DNA of 64,000 nucleotides from Haematococcus lacustris (Eukaryota > Chlorophyta > Chlorophyceae > Chlamydomonadales > Haematococcaceae). Positions within the stretch are counted from its first letter, which is position 1. Each line of letters starts with the position of its first letter. A program made the translations under genes and the position numbers. The notes beneath the pieces are model-generated. The model worked only from the letters and a program-made list of their open reading frames with translations, searched no databases and had not been told where the DNA came from. Location: NCBI GenBank assembly GCA_030144725.1, contig JASKMD010000019.1:7552760-7616759 (forward strand). Reading direction: 5' to 3'. Of the stretch, positions 11,084 through 21,510 are shown piece after piece.

Positions 11084-11952
11084 GTTCGGCATCAAGAACC
11101 TGGGTGACACCAAGTGGTTTCTGGGCATGAAGGTAACTAGGGATAGGGCTCTGGGCACCTTGAAGCTAGATCAGCAGCAGTATGTGCATGAGCTGCTAAA
11201 CACGTATGGCATGACAGCAGCCCACAGCAAGTCGGTGCCCATGGCGCCAGCCGTTAAGCTAGAGAAGGAGGGTGTGGCTTTGGACACTTCAGAGCACAGC
11301 TATAGTGGTTTGGTAGGCAGCCTGTTGTACTTGTCCTGTTGCACGAGGCCAGACATCACTTATGCAGTGGGAGCTCTCGCACGGTACATTTCATCACCCA
11401 CACAGCAGCACTGGACTGCAGCACGAGCCATTCTCAGCTACCTAAAGGGCACAGCTGATCAGGGCCTGGTGTTTGGAGAAGCTGCTGAGCTGCAGGGCTA
11501 CTGTGATGCAGATTACGCTGGTGACAAAGACACAGCTCGCAGCACCACTGGATATGTCTTTGCCATGAACGGTGCAGCCATAAGTTGGTCCAGCAGATTG
11601 CAGCCTACCGTGGCCATGTCGACTGCCGAGGCAGAGTACATGGCAGCCTCCAGTGCTGTAAAGGAAGGACTGTGGCTTCGTAAGCTGATGCAGGACTTAC
11701 AGCTACCAGGTGACTGCACAAGCATCCTGTGTGACAATCAAGCAGCTCTGCAGTTGTTGCACAACCCCATCGCCTCTGCTCGTGCCAAGGCGAGCCAATG
11801 TGCATCATCACTTTGCACGAGAAAGGGTAGCCAGAGGAGAAGTGTCATTCAGCTACTGCAGCATAGCCAGCATGGTAGCTGACATCATGACCAAGCCACT
11901 GTCACTGCTTAAGTTCAGCCAAGGGAAGCAAGGGTGTGGGGTGTCCAGCTAA
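11084..11952 (+). pseudogene. pol: Copia pol, C-terminal RT and RNase H
   Basis: Continues the reverse transcriptase after the insert (FLGMKVTRDRALG, SLLYLSCCTRPDITYAV) and enters RNase H (YCDADYAGDKDTARSTTGY, MSTAEAEYMAAS, ILCDNQAAL). The acidic RNase H residues D, E and D are all visible. Near 11790 the frame shifts: the HHFARERVARGEV block and ADIMTKPL, the usual copia C-terminus, are read in another frame up to a TAA at 11950-11952. Confidence 0.9.
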
Positions 11953-12640
11953 AGCATTCACAGGCTACTCATAGCCTGAAACAGATTGCTGTACCCAGCC
12001 TGAGATGTGTTTCAGGACTGGGGCATGGAAGTGCAGTCTCAGGCATGTGTGCCTGCAACAGTCTGAAATGCTCAGCCAGGATCTTTATCTGGACTGAGAA
12101 GCTTCCTCTGCAGTTGTTTGTCATACAGTTGTTTGCAGCTTAAGTTGAACGCTTAGTCAGGCCTCTGAGTGGGAGTGATGAAGTTTGAGCCCTCCCGGTG
12201 CAGTTGTTGTTAGCACCGGAATGTGAGGGCGTGATTGCCAGCGGCCTGTCCGCGGAGTGTACGAGTGTGACTGCCGTATTTGTGGTAGACACCTGGTAGG
12301 AGACGGCACCCTGATCTGGTGTCGTCGTCTGCCCGTGCACTTCCAACAGGTAGGCGCATACTATGCGCTAACCTGTTGTGGCAGATCTATGTAAACCCTG
12401 ATCTGGTGTCGTCGTCTGCCCGTGCACTTCCAACAGGCTGCCTACGGATACACGGTGGTCGGGTACGCTACGTATACACTGGATATGCGTACCTACGTAT
12501 ATATGCCGCTACGGTTATGGCCAACCCTACCTTTGGTCCTCTGGCTGCAGGTCAATTGCTGCTGCAATTTTCCAGCAGATACAGCAAGTACCCGCACTGT
12601 TGCGCCTTCTGCGGTCACAGCCTGATAGCAAGGTGATACT
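11953..12640. other. Copia 3' flank with hairpin and direct repeats
   Basis: It may contain the copia 3' LTR, but its end cannot be fixed without a second copy. A 42-bp sequence starting CCCTGATCTGGTGTCG occurs at 12309-12350 and again at 12396-12437. Between them, 12345-12376 is a near-perfect inverted repeat with 16-base arms (14 of 16 paired). Confidence 0.55.
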
Positions 12641-13949
12641 ACAGTTGTCAACACTGCAAGATGTTGAGGTACAGTTTGACCGACTGGAGTTTGTGCTGCA
12701 GCACATCATGCAACCCAGGTAACAAGGGAGGGAGAGGCAGGGGGAAGGGCAGGGGCGGGGGGTGGGGTTGGGAGTGGGGACAATGAATGAGGCACATGTG
12801 AAGCTGCAGGTACAGCTGAAGGTAATGCTACTTTCATGCTACCTGCCCTGTCATGATGTGCTGCAGGCCCTTCCTGACATCCGAGTTGGCGGCATTACCT
12901 GGGGAGCAGGGTCCTGGCACCCCCGCAGCCTTGTAGCAGGGGGCTATCCACTGCGAGGTCAATACGCCGGCTGACAGCATGCCATCAGCCACTCCATGCA
13001 GCCACTAATCCAGCCCCTGCCTCAATCCCAGCATGAGCCTAGCCCCAGCCCCAGCCCTTGCCCCCGCCCCCATGCCAGCCCCTGCCCTGGTCCCCACTCC
13101 TCCCCTCATCCCAGCCCTCACGACCACCTCAGCCCTCATCACAGCCCCCGCACCAGCCCCCACCCCAGCCCCCCCGGCTGCCTCAGCCCCAGACCCAACC
13201 CCTGCCCCTGCCCCAGCTGCAGCCCTAGCCCCGACCCCTGCCCCTGGCACGACCAAAACCTGGCCTGTCTGCAGGCCACTAGCCCTGCTGAACGGAGCAG
13301 GTTGCATGTTCGATCAGAAGAGGGATGACAAGCATTGGGACGATGAGTGCCTCACCCTTCTGTGCTCATTTGCACCAGACAGCGTGATGCAGTTGTCCAC
13401 CTTGGGCAAGAAGCTGAGCGTGAAGATGTTAAACGGTTATTGCAAGGCAGTGGGGTGCGTGCTGACCTACGGTACATGGTGCTGGAGCATCTGCATACGC
13501 AGGCAGAGTGCGACTGAGCTGGTTGCGTAAGAAAACTGGGCTCCATGCGTCAAGTGTACCGCAGTGTACCGCAGCGGAGAACTCTGCTTCTTGCGTTGTG
13601 AGTGTTGTGAAGCAGCACTTGAAAGGCCCATCGCGCAGAGCGGAACCGTTCGCGTGCCTGGCAGACTGCCGGTCACCGTGGGTGCCAGCAGCTCGGGCGC
13701 GCAGGCGCAAGCGCGACGCAATGATAAGGCGTTCCGCGTAAAAATGACAGCTCAACTCTCACCAGGCACGCCGCAAAGTCAAATGTCCCTTACGTGGTTG
13801 TTCAACGGGAGGGGTAGCCGGGTGTACCCCGGTGATACCTTAGGCCCCCTTTCAGGCAGTTTTGTACTTCATCTGCAGGCCTGACAAGCTGACTGTGACT
13901 GCTGACAGACAAACAAAACAAACAAAACCGATAATTCCTAGTATTTGTG
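12641..13949. other. Unassigned region before the Fanzor gene
   Basis: A CCCCAGCCC-rich stretch (13020-13250) gives Pro/Ala/Ser-rich frames on several registers and is not convincing as a gene. Short inverted repeats occur, e.g. GGGGTA...TACCCC at 13811-13830. Any promoter and the 5' end of the Fanzor element must lie here, but I cannot mark either. Confidence 0.4.
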
Positions 13950-13972
13950 ATGGCTTCACGTTGCTGTTTTCT

Positions 13973-14764
13973 ATGGCTAAGAAAAAAAGACGAAGCGTGC
14001 CTAGACTAGTGCCGGAGGACCCAGACAGTGACATTGAGGACCGCGACGAGGCACTACAGCCGGACCTCACCGAAGCGGAGCGAAATAGGAACGTTTCCGG
14101 AGAGGCCCGCGCTGCCCGCGATAGGGACAACACATACCACGGCAGGAAGTGTAAGCTAGCCCACCTCGTCGACCACTTGCCGCAAGAACTTTGGGATGCC
14201 TTCCTGGACGACGCGGTGCAGCCACGAGTGGAGGCCATCAGCGAGCGAGCGGTGCTCGCCAGCCTGCTGTTAGGCTTACTCGTGCGCGGCTTGTTTGTCA
14301 TTCACGTAGCCGACCCGCTCGGCTTGCACGACCAGCCCGTGTACACAGACATCCCAATCTCCCAGGCAGCCATCCCGGACCTCCGCTGCAGGAACCTGTT
14401 CCTGTAGCTGTGCCGCGGCCCGCTCGGAAACGGCGCGAACACTCGGCCCAACGCGGCAGTGGCTGCCGTGCTGGCAGCGCACCCCGACCTCCGCGCCCGC
14501 CTCGCAGCAATCCCTCGCCACCTCCCAGACACCAACATGGTAGATCACGTCGGCAAGCAGCTGGAGACAGCTTTCAGCAACATGCTCACGTTGCTCTTCG
14601 CTGGCAGGCTCAAGAAGTCTGTGTCCCTGACTGGGGCAGAGGTCCTGCTGGGCACTGAGGAACACCAGCGCCGGTTTGGGTTTAGGGGGCTGGGTGGTGG
14701 GCACCTGCCAGCCTGGTCAAAGCGGCAGTGCACCTATGTGCGCCGCATGGTGTGCGGGCTGGAC
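13973..14764 (+). pseudogene. Fanzor exon 1 with premature TAG
   Basis: The frame starts at the ATG at 13973 and reads through an acidic, basic-patch-rich N-terminus. It meets TAG at 14405-14407, then continues in the same frame for about 119 more codons (ending near QCTYVRRMVCGLD). A short upstream ATG at 13950 opens a 19-codon frame that overlaps the start in another register. The 3' end at 14764 (donor GTCAGC) is the choice that keeps phase with the next exon at 14815; it would make a 50-bp intron. Confidence 0.6.
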
Positions 14765-15389
14765 GTCAGCTGGCTGGTGGGGGAGGTGGGGTGGTACCGA
14801 CTGCAGCCATGCAGGTTGAGGTGGCTTTGCAGCGGGGCCTGCTGGGGCTTGAGGAGGGGGAGGAGGTGGATCATGATTGGGTGGAGGATCCAGCAAACCG
14901 GGGCCGGCTGCTGCGCCATGCGGTGCACACCACAAGAGAGATGGAGGCAGCAATGGCAGCCTGGCAGCTGGATATGGTGCCCTGGCAGCAGGCTGAGTTG
15001 ATCAGCCATGGGCTGCTGCCCAGGCCCCCCCGCCCCCCCACACTCTATGCCATCACCCCCACCAGCAAGTACCAGGCTCGGCATGTCTTCATCGACACAC
15101 GGGGCCTACACGGCATGATGCGTGACGCCGGCATGCTAGGGGTGCTGACAGAGGAGGGGGTCACCTCCTTGGCGAAGTTCAGGAACGGTGCCCTACCTGA
15201 CCCAGCGAGGCCGGGCCACTACATTGAAGGGCCCAAAGACAGCCATGTGAGTGATCCTTGCAGTCAGGTGCCAGCCAGTTCTTGGGTGCTCCGTCAGCTG
15301 CCATGTGTGTTGTCAACTGCCGTGTGAGCCTTCAGCCAGCTGCCTACACAGGCTGATGAGGTGCCATGTATGTGTATCCATGGCTGCAG

Positions 15390-15965
15390 GTGGCCAACCG
15401 ATGGGATGCATTGCTGCCGGACCCGCGCCGCCAAAAGCTCGCCAGCCCCAAGCACAGCTTCGCGCAGATCGTGCACACCGACGGAGTCGCCCTCAGCGTG
15501 ATGTTCCTGCGGCCCAAGCCTGCTGCTCCACCCGCAGAGCCGCCGCGGATGGGCAAGCACATGGGCGCAGTCAACCCGCTGGCCCACCTCGACGCGGAGT
15601 GGCTGGGCGTGGACCCAGGCAAAACAAACATGGCAACAGTGGCGCACGAGGAGCGCAGCGCTGCCGGCACAGTGGTGTCCGTGTGGCAGAGATCTCTAAC
15701 CGCCGGGCAGTACTATCGCGACAGTGGCATCAACCGGCAGGCCCAGGCGACCAAGACATGGCTGACCCAAGTGAAGCCGCAGCGTAACGCCTTGTCGCAC
15801 GTCAGTAGCAAGCCCAGCTCGCTGGCCTCGTACCGGCGGTTCGCCGACATAGTCCTGGCGACGTACGACGCCATGTGGTCCGAGGTCTCCAAGCCGCGCT
15901 GGGCCAACGCCAAGTTCAGGCTGTACTGTGGCAAGCAGCGCGTGGTGGCAAGGTTCTGGTATAAG
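15390..15965 (+). CDS. Fanzor exon 3, RuvC-I
   Basis: 192 codons in phase 0. Acceptor TGGCTGCAG at 15389 and donor AAG/GTAAGG at 15966 are both strong. The exon holds the pre-RuvC beta-strand region (IVHTDGVALSVMFLR), the RuvC-I motif and the following helix-rich part with SLASYRRFADIVL and KFRLYCGKQRVVARFWYK. It is uninterrupted. Confidence 0.85.
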
Positions 15966-16180
15966 GTAAGGCCTATTAGTAGTAGGCCTATTAGCAGAGT
16001 GTGGCGGACCCCCTAAGGTTTCAACCTTATGCCCAAGGTTTCTCCTAGGTTTTGCGAAAATCTAGAGTCCAGCTTTCTTGTCACCTCCCGGCTAGAAACC
16101 TTATACCCCACTTGCTCCTGCCCCAAAACCATTGGCTCCCCGTACCTTTGGGTTCCATAACCTCAAGTATAAGCGCTTAA

Positions 16181-16318
16181 CCTGGCAAACCCTGTCAACC
16201 TTGTCAACCTTGTCAACCTTGTCAACCTAGCAAACCTAGGAAACCTAGCCAACCTTGTCAACCTTGTCAACCTAGCAAACCTTGCCAATCTAGCAAACCT
16301 TGTCAACCTAGTCCACCT
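16181..16318 (+). repeat. CAACCTTGT/CAACCTAGCAAA array, left part
   Basis: Tandem 10-11 bp units (TTGTCAACC, CTAGCAAACC). The array is cut at 16318 by the transposon and resumes at 18769. Confidence 0.88.
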
Positions 16319-18768
16319 GGTCACCCCCGCCATTGGCTGCACCCCCATGGCTCAAGAGACACTCATTTCTGCACGGATGAGGTCGCCGATTGGTGCGATG
16401 AGCTGGCGATGGCCTGACTAGAGTGCAGCCAGCCCCAGCGGTTTGCCGTGTTCTGGAGCCTTGCAGGCAATCTTAGCGACTGGTATAGGTAGCCTGGACC
16501 CAGCTCGACGTGAATTTCGCATTTGGACTGGACATTGCAATGTTCAGGTCAGCACGTAACAGTGCTGCTGCGTCCTAGCACGCATCAAGACCCTCTCCCA
16601 AGATGGAGGCGTGACCGCGACGGCGGATTGCTGCCAGGTGCGATTTGCAGAATTGCAGTCTCGCACAAGAATATCCATACATTGATGCCTGTGGCTCCCG
16701 AGCAACCACGAGCCGCAAGAATCATTCAAAAATTTGCAGAAACTGAGCTGTAATTGTGTTTGCCAATGTGTAGGCCAGTGAAGGTTATGGGTAACAAGAA
16801 ACGGGGGGTGAAGGCTAAATGTGCCAATGCTTTGAAAGCGAGTGAGGTTATGGCACAGTGCAGGGCTGCTGAGGCAGAAGCCAAGGCCCAGTCACAGGCT
16901 GCTGTGCTAAGAGCCGAAGTAGAGGCAGAAGGGCAGGAGCAACAGGGGAGGGCAAGGGCAGCAGGAGCAGGGGCAGCAGGTGCAGGGGCACGGAACACCC
17001 AGTTGCCGGTGTGGGAATTGCGCTCGCTCCAGCAGCAGCAGCAGCAGCAGCCACAGCCCCTGAGCATTTCCCCCCAAGCCTGGCAGCGCAGGCTGCAGCC
17101 GCTATTGGATGAGTTTCAGCAATACCCAGTGGAGGAGAGTGCAGAGCTGCTGGGCAGGCTGCAGCAGCGCGGTCCGTGGTCAGTCTGGCTACTGGCCTGG
17201 TCCCACCCACCCCTGACCAGGTGCTGGGGGGCATCATGGTGGAGTCACTCAGGCCTGTGCTTGCCAGCACCAAGTCCGCCCCGGGTGGACAGTGCACAAC
17301 ACAACAGCAGCCGTTTAACACTGCCTTGGCCATGACAATGGGCAGGGGCATTGAGCAGCATGGCATCAAGAGGACGGCCAGGCAGCTGGGCATCACGCCC
17401 CATGCAGTCAAGCGTGCCAGGAGCCACCTGTCCAACCTGGCAGCTGGTGCAGCAGCAGACTGGGCAGCAGCGCCCCTCCGTGGGCAAGATGGACATGAGG
17501 CAGCTGTGTTTGTGGTCAGATGGTTGTGCATCACAGTTCAAGGGGGCCAAGGGCCATCAGGTTGCATTGGCACCTAGCCAATAGGTTTGGGGTGCCTGTG
17601 CAATGGTGCCACATCGCATTTTAAGAGCACACATGACTCTGAGGGTGGGGTGGCTAAGAAGGAGTGGAGGGAGCAGATGTTAGTGCATCCTGAGCTGGTG
17701 GGGAAAGTGTGTGGGGCTGCTGTGCTAACAGATTGGGCTAACCAGCATTTTGCTGTGCCATGCCATGCACAAGACGCTGGTGCCAGCCACAGGCAACGTG
17801 GCCACATCATGTTTCGGCGCTATCTTGTGCTGGACGACGCTAGGCAAGCAGCTGTATGCAGTATGCCTGAGGCTGATGTGGAGCGCATGCATCATAATGT
17901 GGGGGGGTGCAGGGCAATGCACTGCATGGTGTTCACACCTGACAGGGAGCAGCCTCAGTGGGCCATGGCTGCTTGTGCATGCAACACGTGCATGAGTGTG
18001 CCATGCCAGCCGTGCATGAAGCCTGACACCACTACCCCACTTGAGCCCATGCCCATGTTTCGAGACACTGTGAAGGAGGTGAGGGATGACGAAGAGTGTT
18101 ATGCATTGTGGTTCCATCCCAATTTGATGCATGATGAGGTGTGCTTTGGCAAACTGACAAACACACACTGTGCACGATATCGCATGCACATGGGGTGGAA
18201 GAGGCAAGAGGAACGTCGGACATTGCGTCGTTTGATGTTGAGGGAGCTGAGAAGTGAGCAGCTGGAGTTTGAGTATGAGGCGGACGGTGGATGTGGCTAG
18301 GTGTAAGGTGCACGGGGGTATATTTCGGAGCAGCATTAAGGGCCCAAACGTGAACATAACACGTTTCTGTCTCATAGACACATTAATATCCCACACAAGG
18401 AATCCCACACAACTGGCAGTGCATCATTTGACGACCTGGTTGGACAGTTAAATGGACTGCAAGAAGGCCCACATTACTGATAATTTGACATGGGGTCACG
18501 TGACACAAAAAAACTGAGCGCGTCCATGCAGCGGAGCCACCGAGCGCGATAGCTGTTCTCTGATCACAGCCCCACTAAGTAGGCTATTCCCGACACAACG
18601 CGACCCGATCTCTCAGCACCCCCGCCCGCCCCGGCATTGGTGCACATCAGCCCGAGCAGCCCGCTAGCTTCGCGTTGATGAGCTACACCGCCCTGCGCAA
18701 GAATCGCTGTAAAATTCCTAAAGACCGGTAAGATGTTATCAGGGGTGCAGCCAATGGCGGGGGTAACC
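16319..18768. mobile_element. 2,450-bp DNA transposon with 27-bp TIRs
   Basis: The ends 16319-16345 and 18742-18768 are inverted repeats of 27 bp with one mismatch (starting GGTCACCCCCGCC and, on the other strand, GGTTACCCCCGCC). They are flanked by a 4-bp direct repeat ACCT (16315-16318 and 18769-18772). Excising the element rejoins the flanking tandem array in register. The interior carries a decayed transposase gene. Confidence 0.88.
16766..18300 (+). pseudogene. Decayed transposase of the nested transposon
   Basis: The coding sequence is spread over several frames. From the ATG at 16766 the segments are a Lys/Ala-rich N-terminus, a Gln-rich run and a predicted helix-turn-helix (GIKRTARQLGITPHAVKRA, about 17360-17420). 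A WSDGCASQFKG motif (17513-17545) follows, then HFKSTHDSEGGVAKKEW from about 17608, and a Cys-rich C-terminal part ending with TAG at 18300. The paired motifs SDGxxxQFK and HxKxxHDxxGGxxK are familiar from eukaryotic DDE/D-type transposases, with D residues as candidate catalytic ones; I do not assign a superfamily. At least three frame changes (near 17180, 17480 and 17560-17600) mean it is not functional unless unseen introns explain them. Confidence 0.7.
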
Positions 18769-18912
18769 ACCTAGCAAACCTTGTCAACCTAGCAAACCTT
18801 TTCAACCTAGCAAACCTTGTCAACCTAGTCAACCTAGCAAACCTTGTCAACCTAGCAAACCTTGTCAACCTGGCAAACATTGTCGACCTAGCAAACTCTG
18901 TCAACCAAGCTA
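18769..18912 (+). repeat. CAACCTTGT/CTAGCAAACC array, right part
   Basis: Same units and orientation as 16181-16318; together they are one array split by the transposon. Confidence 0.88.
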
Positions 18913-19097
18913 GCCAACCGCTTGCGAGACATGCGGCGCAGCATGCCCGAATACTTGTTGATGTGGCAAAAACGTTGCTCGCGCACCTGCGCCCATACGC
19001 CCAACGCGCTGCCTAGGCACACGATGTTGGTAGGTCGTATGTGTTAAGACCCAACTTTGCAAGGCAGGTAGTGCATTTCTTGGTATGCAACATGTAC

Positions 19098-19137
19098 TGC
19101 ATTTCAGCAGCAGCAGCAGTGGCAGAAGCAGCGGCAG

Positions 19138-19181
<44 letters not shown>

Positions 19182-20271
19182 GCAGCAGCGGCAGCAGCGG
19201 CAGTGGCAGCAGCGGCAGCAGCGGCAGCAGCGGCAGTGGCAGCAGCGGCAGCAGCGGCAGCAGCGGCAGCAGCGGCAGCAGCGGCAGCAACAGCAGTGGC
19301 AGCAGCAGTGGCAGCAGCAGCAGTGGCAGCAGCAGTGGCAGCAGCAGTGGCAGCAGCAGTGTCAGTAGCAGTGGCAGCAGCAGCAGCAGTGGCAGCAGCA
19401 GTGGCAGCAGCAGTGGCAGCAGCAGTGTCAGTAGCAGTGGCAGCAGCAGCATCAGTAGCAGCAGCAGCAGTGGCAGCAGTGGCAGCAGCAGCAGCAGCAG
19501 CAGCGGCAGCAGCAGTGGCAGCAGCAGTGGCAGTAGCAGTGGCAGCAGCAGCATCAGTAGCAGCAGCAGCAGTGGCAAGAGCAGCGGCAGCAGCAGCAGT
19601 GGCAGCAGCAGCAGTGGCAGCAGCATCAGCAGCAGCAGCAGCAGCAGCAGCAGTGGCAGCAGCAACAGTGGCAGCAGCAGCAGCAGTGGCAAGAGCAGCG
19701 GCAGCAGCAGCAGTGGCAGCAGCAGCAGTGGCAGCAGCATCAGCATCAGCATCAGCAGCAGCAGCAGTGGCAGCAGCAACAGTGGCAGCAGCAGCAGCAG
19801 TGGCAAGAGCAGCGGCAGCAGCAATGGCAGCAGCAGCAGCAGCAGCAGTAGTGGCAGCAGCATCAGCAGCATCAGCAGCAGCAGTGGCAGCAGCAGCAGC
19901 AGCAGCATCAGCAATGGCAGCATCAGCAGCAGTGGCAGCAGCAGCAGCGGCAGCAGCAGTGGCAGCAGCAGTGTCAGTAGCAGTGGCAGCAGCAGCATCA
20001 GTAGCATCAGCAGCAGTGGCAAGAGCAGCGGCAGCAGCAGCAGTGGCAGCAGCAGCAGTGGCAGCATCATCATCAGCAGCAGCAGCAGCAGTGGCAGCAG
20101 CAACAGTGACAGCAGCAGCAGCAGTGGCAAGAGCAGCGGCAGCAGCAGCAATGGCAGCAGCAGCAGCAGCAGCAGCAGTGGCAGCGGCATCAGCAGCATC
20201 AGCAGCAGCAGTGGCAGCAGCAGCAGCAGCAGCAGCAGCGGCAGCATCAGCAATGGCAGCAGCAGCAGCAG

Positions 20272-20309
<38 letters not shown>

Positions 20310-21085
20310 GCAGCAGCAGTGGCAGCAGCAGTGTCAGTAGCAGTGGCAGCAGCAGCATCAGTAGCAGCAGCAGCAGTGGCAAGAGCAGCGGCAGCAGCAG
20401 CAGCAGCGGCAGCATCAGCAATGGCAGCAGCAGCAGCAGCAGTGGCAGTGGCAGTGGCAGTGGCAGCAGCAGCAGTGGCAGCAGCAGCAGTGGCAGCAGC
20501 AGCAGTGGCAGCAGCATCAGCAGCAGCAGCAGCAGTGGCAGCAGCTGCAGCAGCAGCAGAGGCAGCAGAGGCAGCAGCAGCGGCAGCAGCAGCAATGGCA
20601 GCAATGGCAGCAGCAGCAGCAGCAGCAACAGCGGCAGCAGCAGAAGCAGCAACAGCAGTGGCAGCAGCAACAGCAGCAACAGCAGTGGCAGCAACAGCGG
20701 CAGCTACAGCAGCAGCAGCAGCAGCAGCAACAGCAGTGGAAGCAACAGCAGCATCAGCAGCAGCAACAGCAGTGGCAGCAGTGGCAGCAACAGCAGCAAC
20801 AGCAGTGGCAGCAGCAGCGGCAGCAGCGGCAGCAGCAGCGGCAGCAGCGGCAGCAGCAGCAGCGGCAGCAACAGCAGCAGCAGCAGCAGTGGCAGTGGCA
20901 GTGGCAGTAGCAGTGGAAGCAGCAGCAGCAGCAGTGGCAGCAGCAGCAGCGGCAGCAGCAACAGCAGTGGCAGCAACAGTGGCAGCAGCAGCAGCAGCAA
21001 CAGCAGTGGCAGCAACAGCAGCAGCAGCAGCAGTGACAGCAGCAGCAGCAGCAGCAGTGGCAGCAGCAGCGGCAAGAGCAGTGGC
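19098..21085 (+). repeat. 2-kb interrupted CAG-based array
   Basis: Almost entirely AGC/GGC/AGT triplets, about 2 kb. All three plus frames and most minus frames are open for about 700 codons (poly-Ala, poly-Ser/Gly, poly-Leu), which reflects the triplet composition rather than genes. Marker variants show higher-order duplications: GTGTCAGTAGCAGTGGC recurs near 19418, 19970 and 20330, and AGTGGCAAGAGCAGCGGC near 19571, 19687, 19800, 20017, 20127 and 20378. Confidence 0.95.
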
Positions 21086-21278
21086 AATTGTACACATGGC
21101 CACTGGCAACAAGACACTCACCTACATGCACTGCCCCATGTATAGGCATTGAGGCAAGCCAGCATGCATGACGTAACCCCCTTCTACCTGCACCCTGCCC
21201 CCTCCTCCCCCTCCCCCCGTCCCCCTCTCCTGCCCCTTGTCCACCTTAGCCTCCCCCCCTTCCCTACGCCTCCCCCAA

Positions 21279-21280
<2 letters not shown>

Positions 21281-21372
<92 letters not shown>
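21281..21372 (+). repeat. (AGGCTC)n hexamer
   Basis: About 15 perfect hexamer units, running directly into telomere-like repeats. Confidence 0.95.
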
Positions 21373-21373
<1 letters not shown>

Positions 21374-21510
21374 GTTAGGTTAGGGGTTAGGGGTTAGGGT
21401 AAGGGTAAGGGTTAGGGTAAGGGTAAGGGGCTTGGGCTAGGGTCAGGGTCAGCGTCGGGGTTAGGGGTTAGGGCTTAGGGCTAGGGCTAGGGTTAGGGCT
21501 AGGGTCAGGG
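21373..21510 (+). repeat. Degenerate telomere-like repeats
   Basis: Mixed TTAGGG, TTAGGGG and TAAGGG units followed by CAGGGT and GGGGCA units. G-runs of 9-19 bases follow at 21628-21652 and 21728-21757. Internal position and degeneracy argue against a chromosome end. Confidence 0.8.

Larger units (their letters stand above)
7210..11952 (+). mobile_element. Ty1/copia retrotransposon remnant
   Basis: The domain order integrase, reverse transcriptase, RNase H is that of Ty1/copia (Pseudoviridae-type) elements. No gag, protease or 5' LTR is visible upstream; the recognisable part starts near the GAG-pre-integrase zinc-binding region at about 7270. A purine-rich tract at 11920-11939 directly after the last pol codons, followed by TGTCC, is where a 3' LTR would begin, but no matching second copy lies in the window. 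The pol frame is broken by a frameshift near 9165, the insertion at 9411-11083, and a second lesion near 11790. Confidence 0.9.

Noticed and set aside
12996..13328. Pro/Ser-rich protein upstream of the Fanzor gene
   Set aside because: Driven by CCCAGCCC-type low complexity, no splice or start context, and several frames are equally open.
19013..21152. Poly-Ala, poly-Ser/Gly and poly-Leu proteins of about 600-700 codons on both strands
   Set aside because: All are readings of a CAG-based triplet array.
21373..21510. A chromosome end
   Set aside because: The telomere-like repeats are degenerate, short and internal to an intron.
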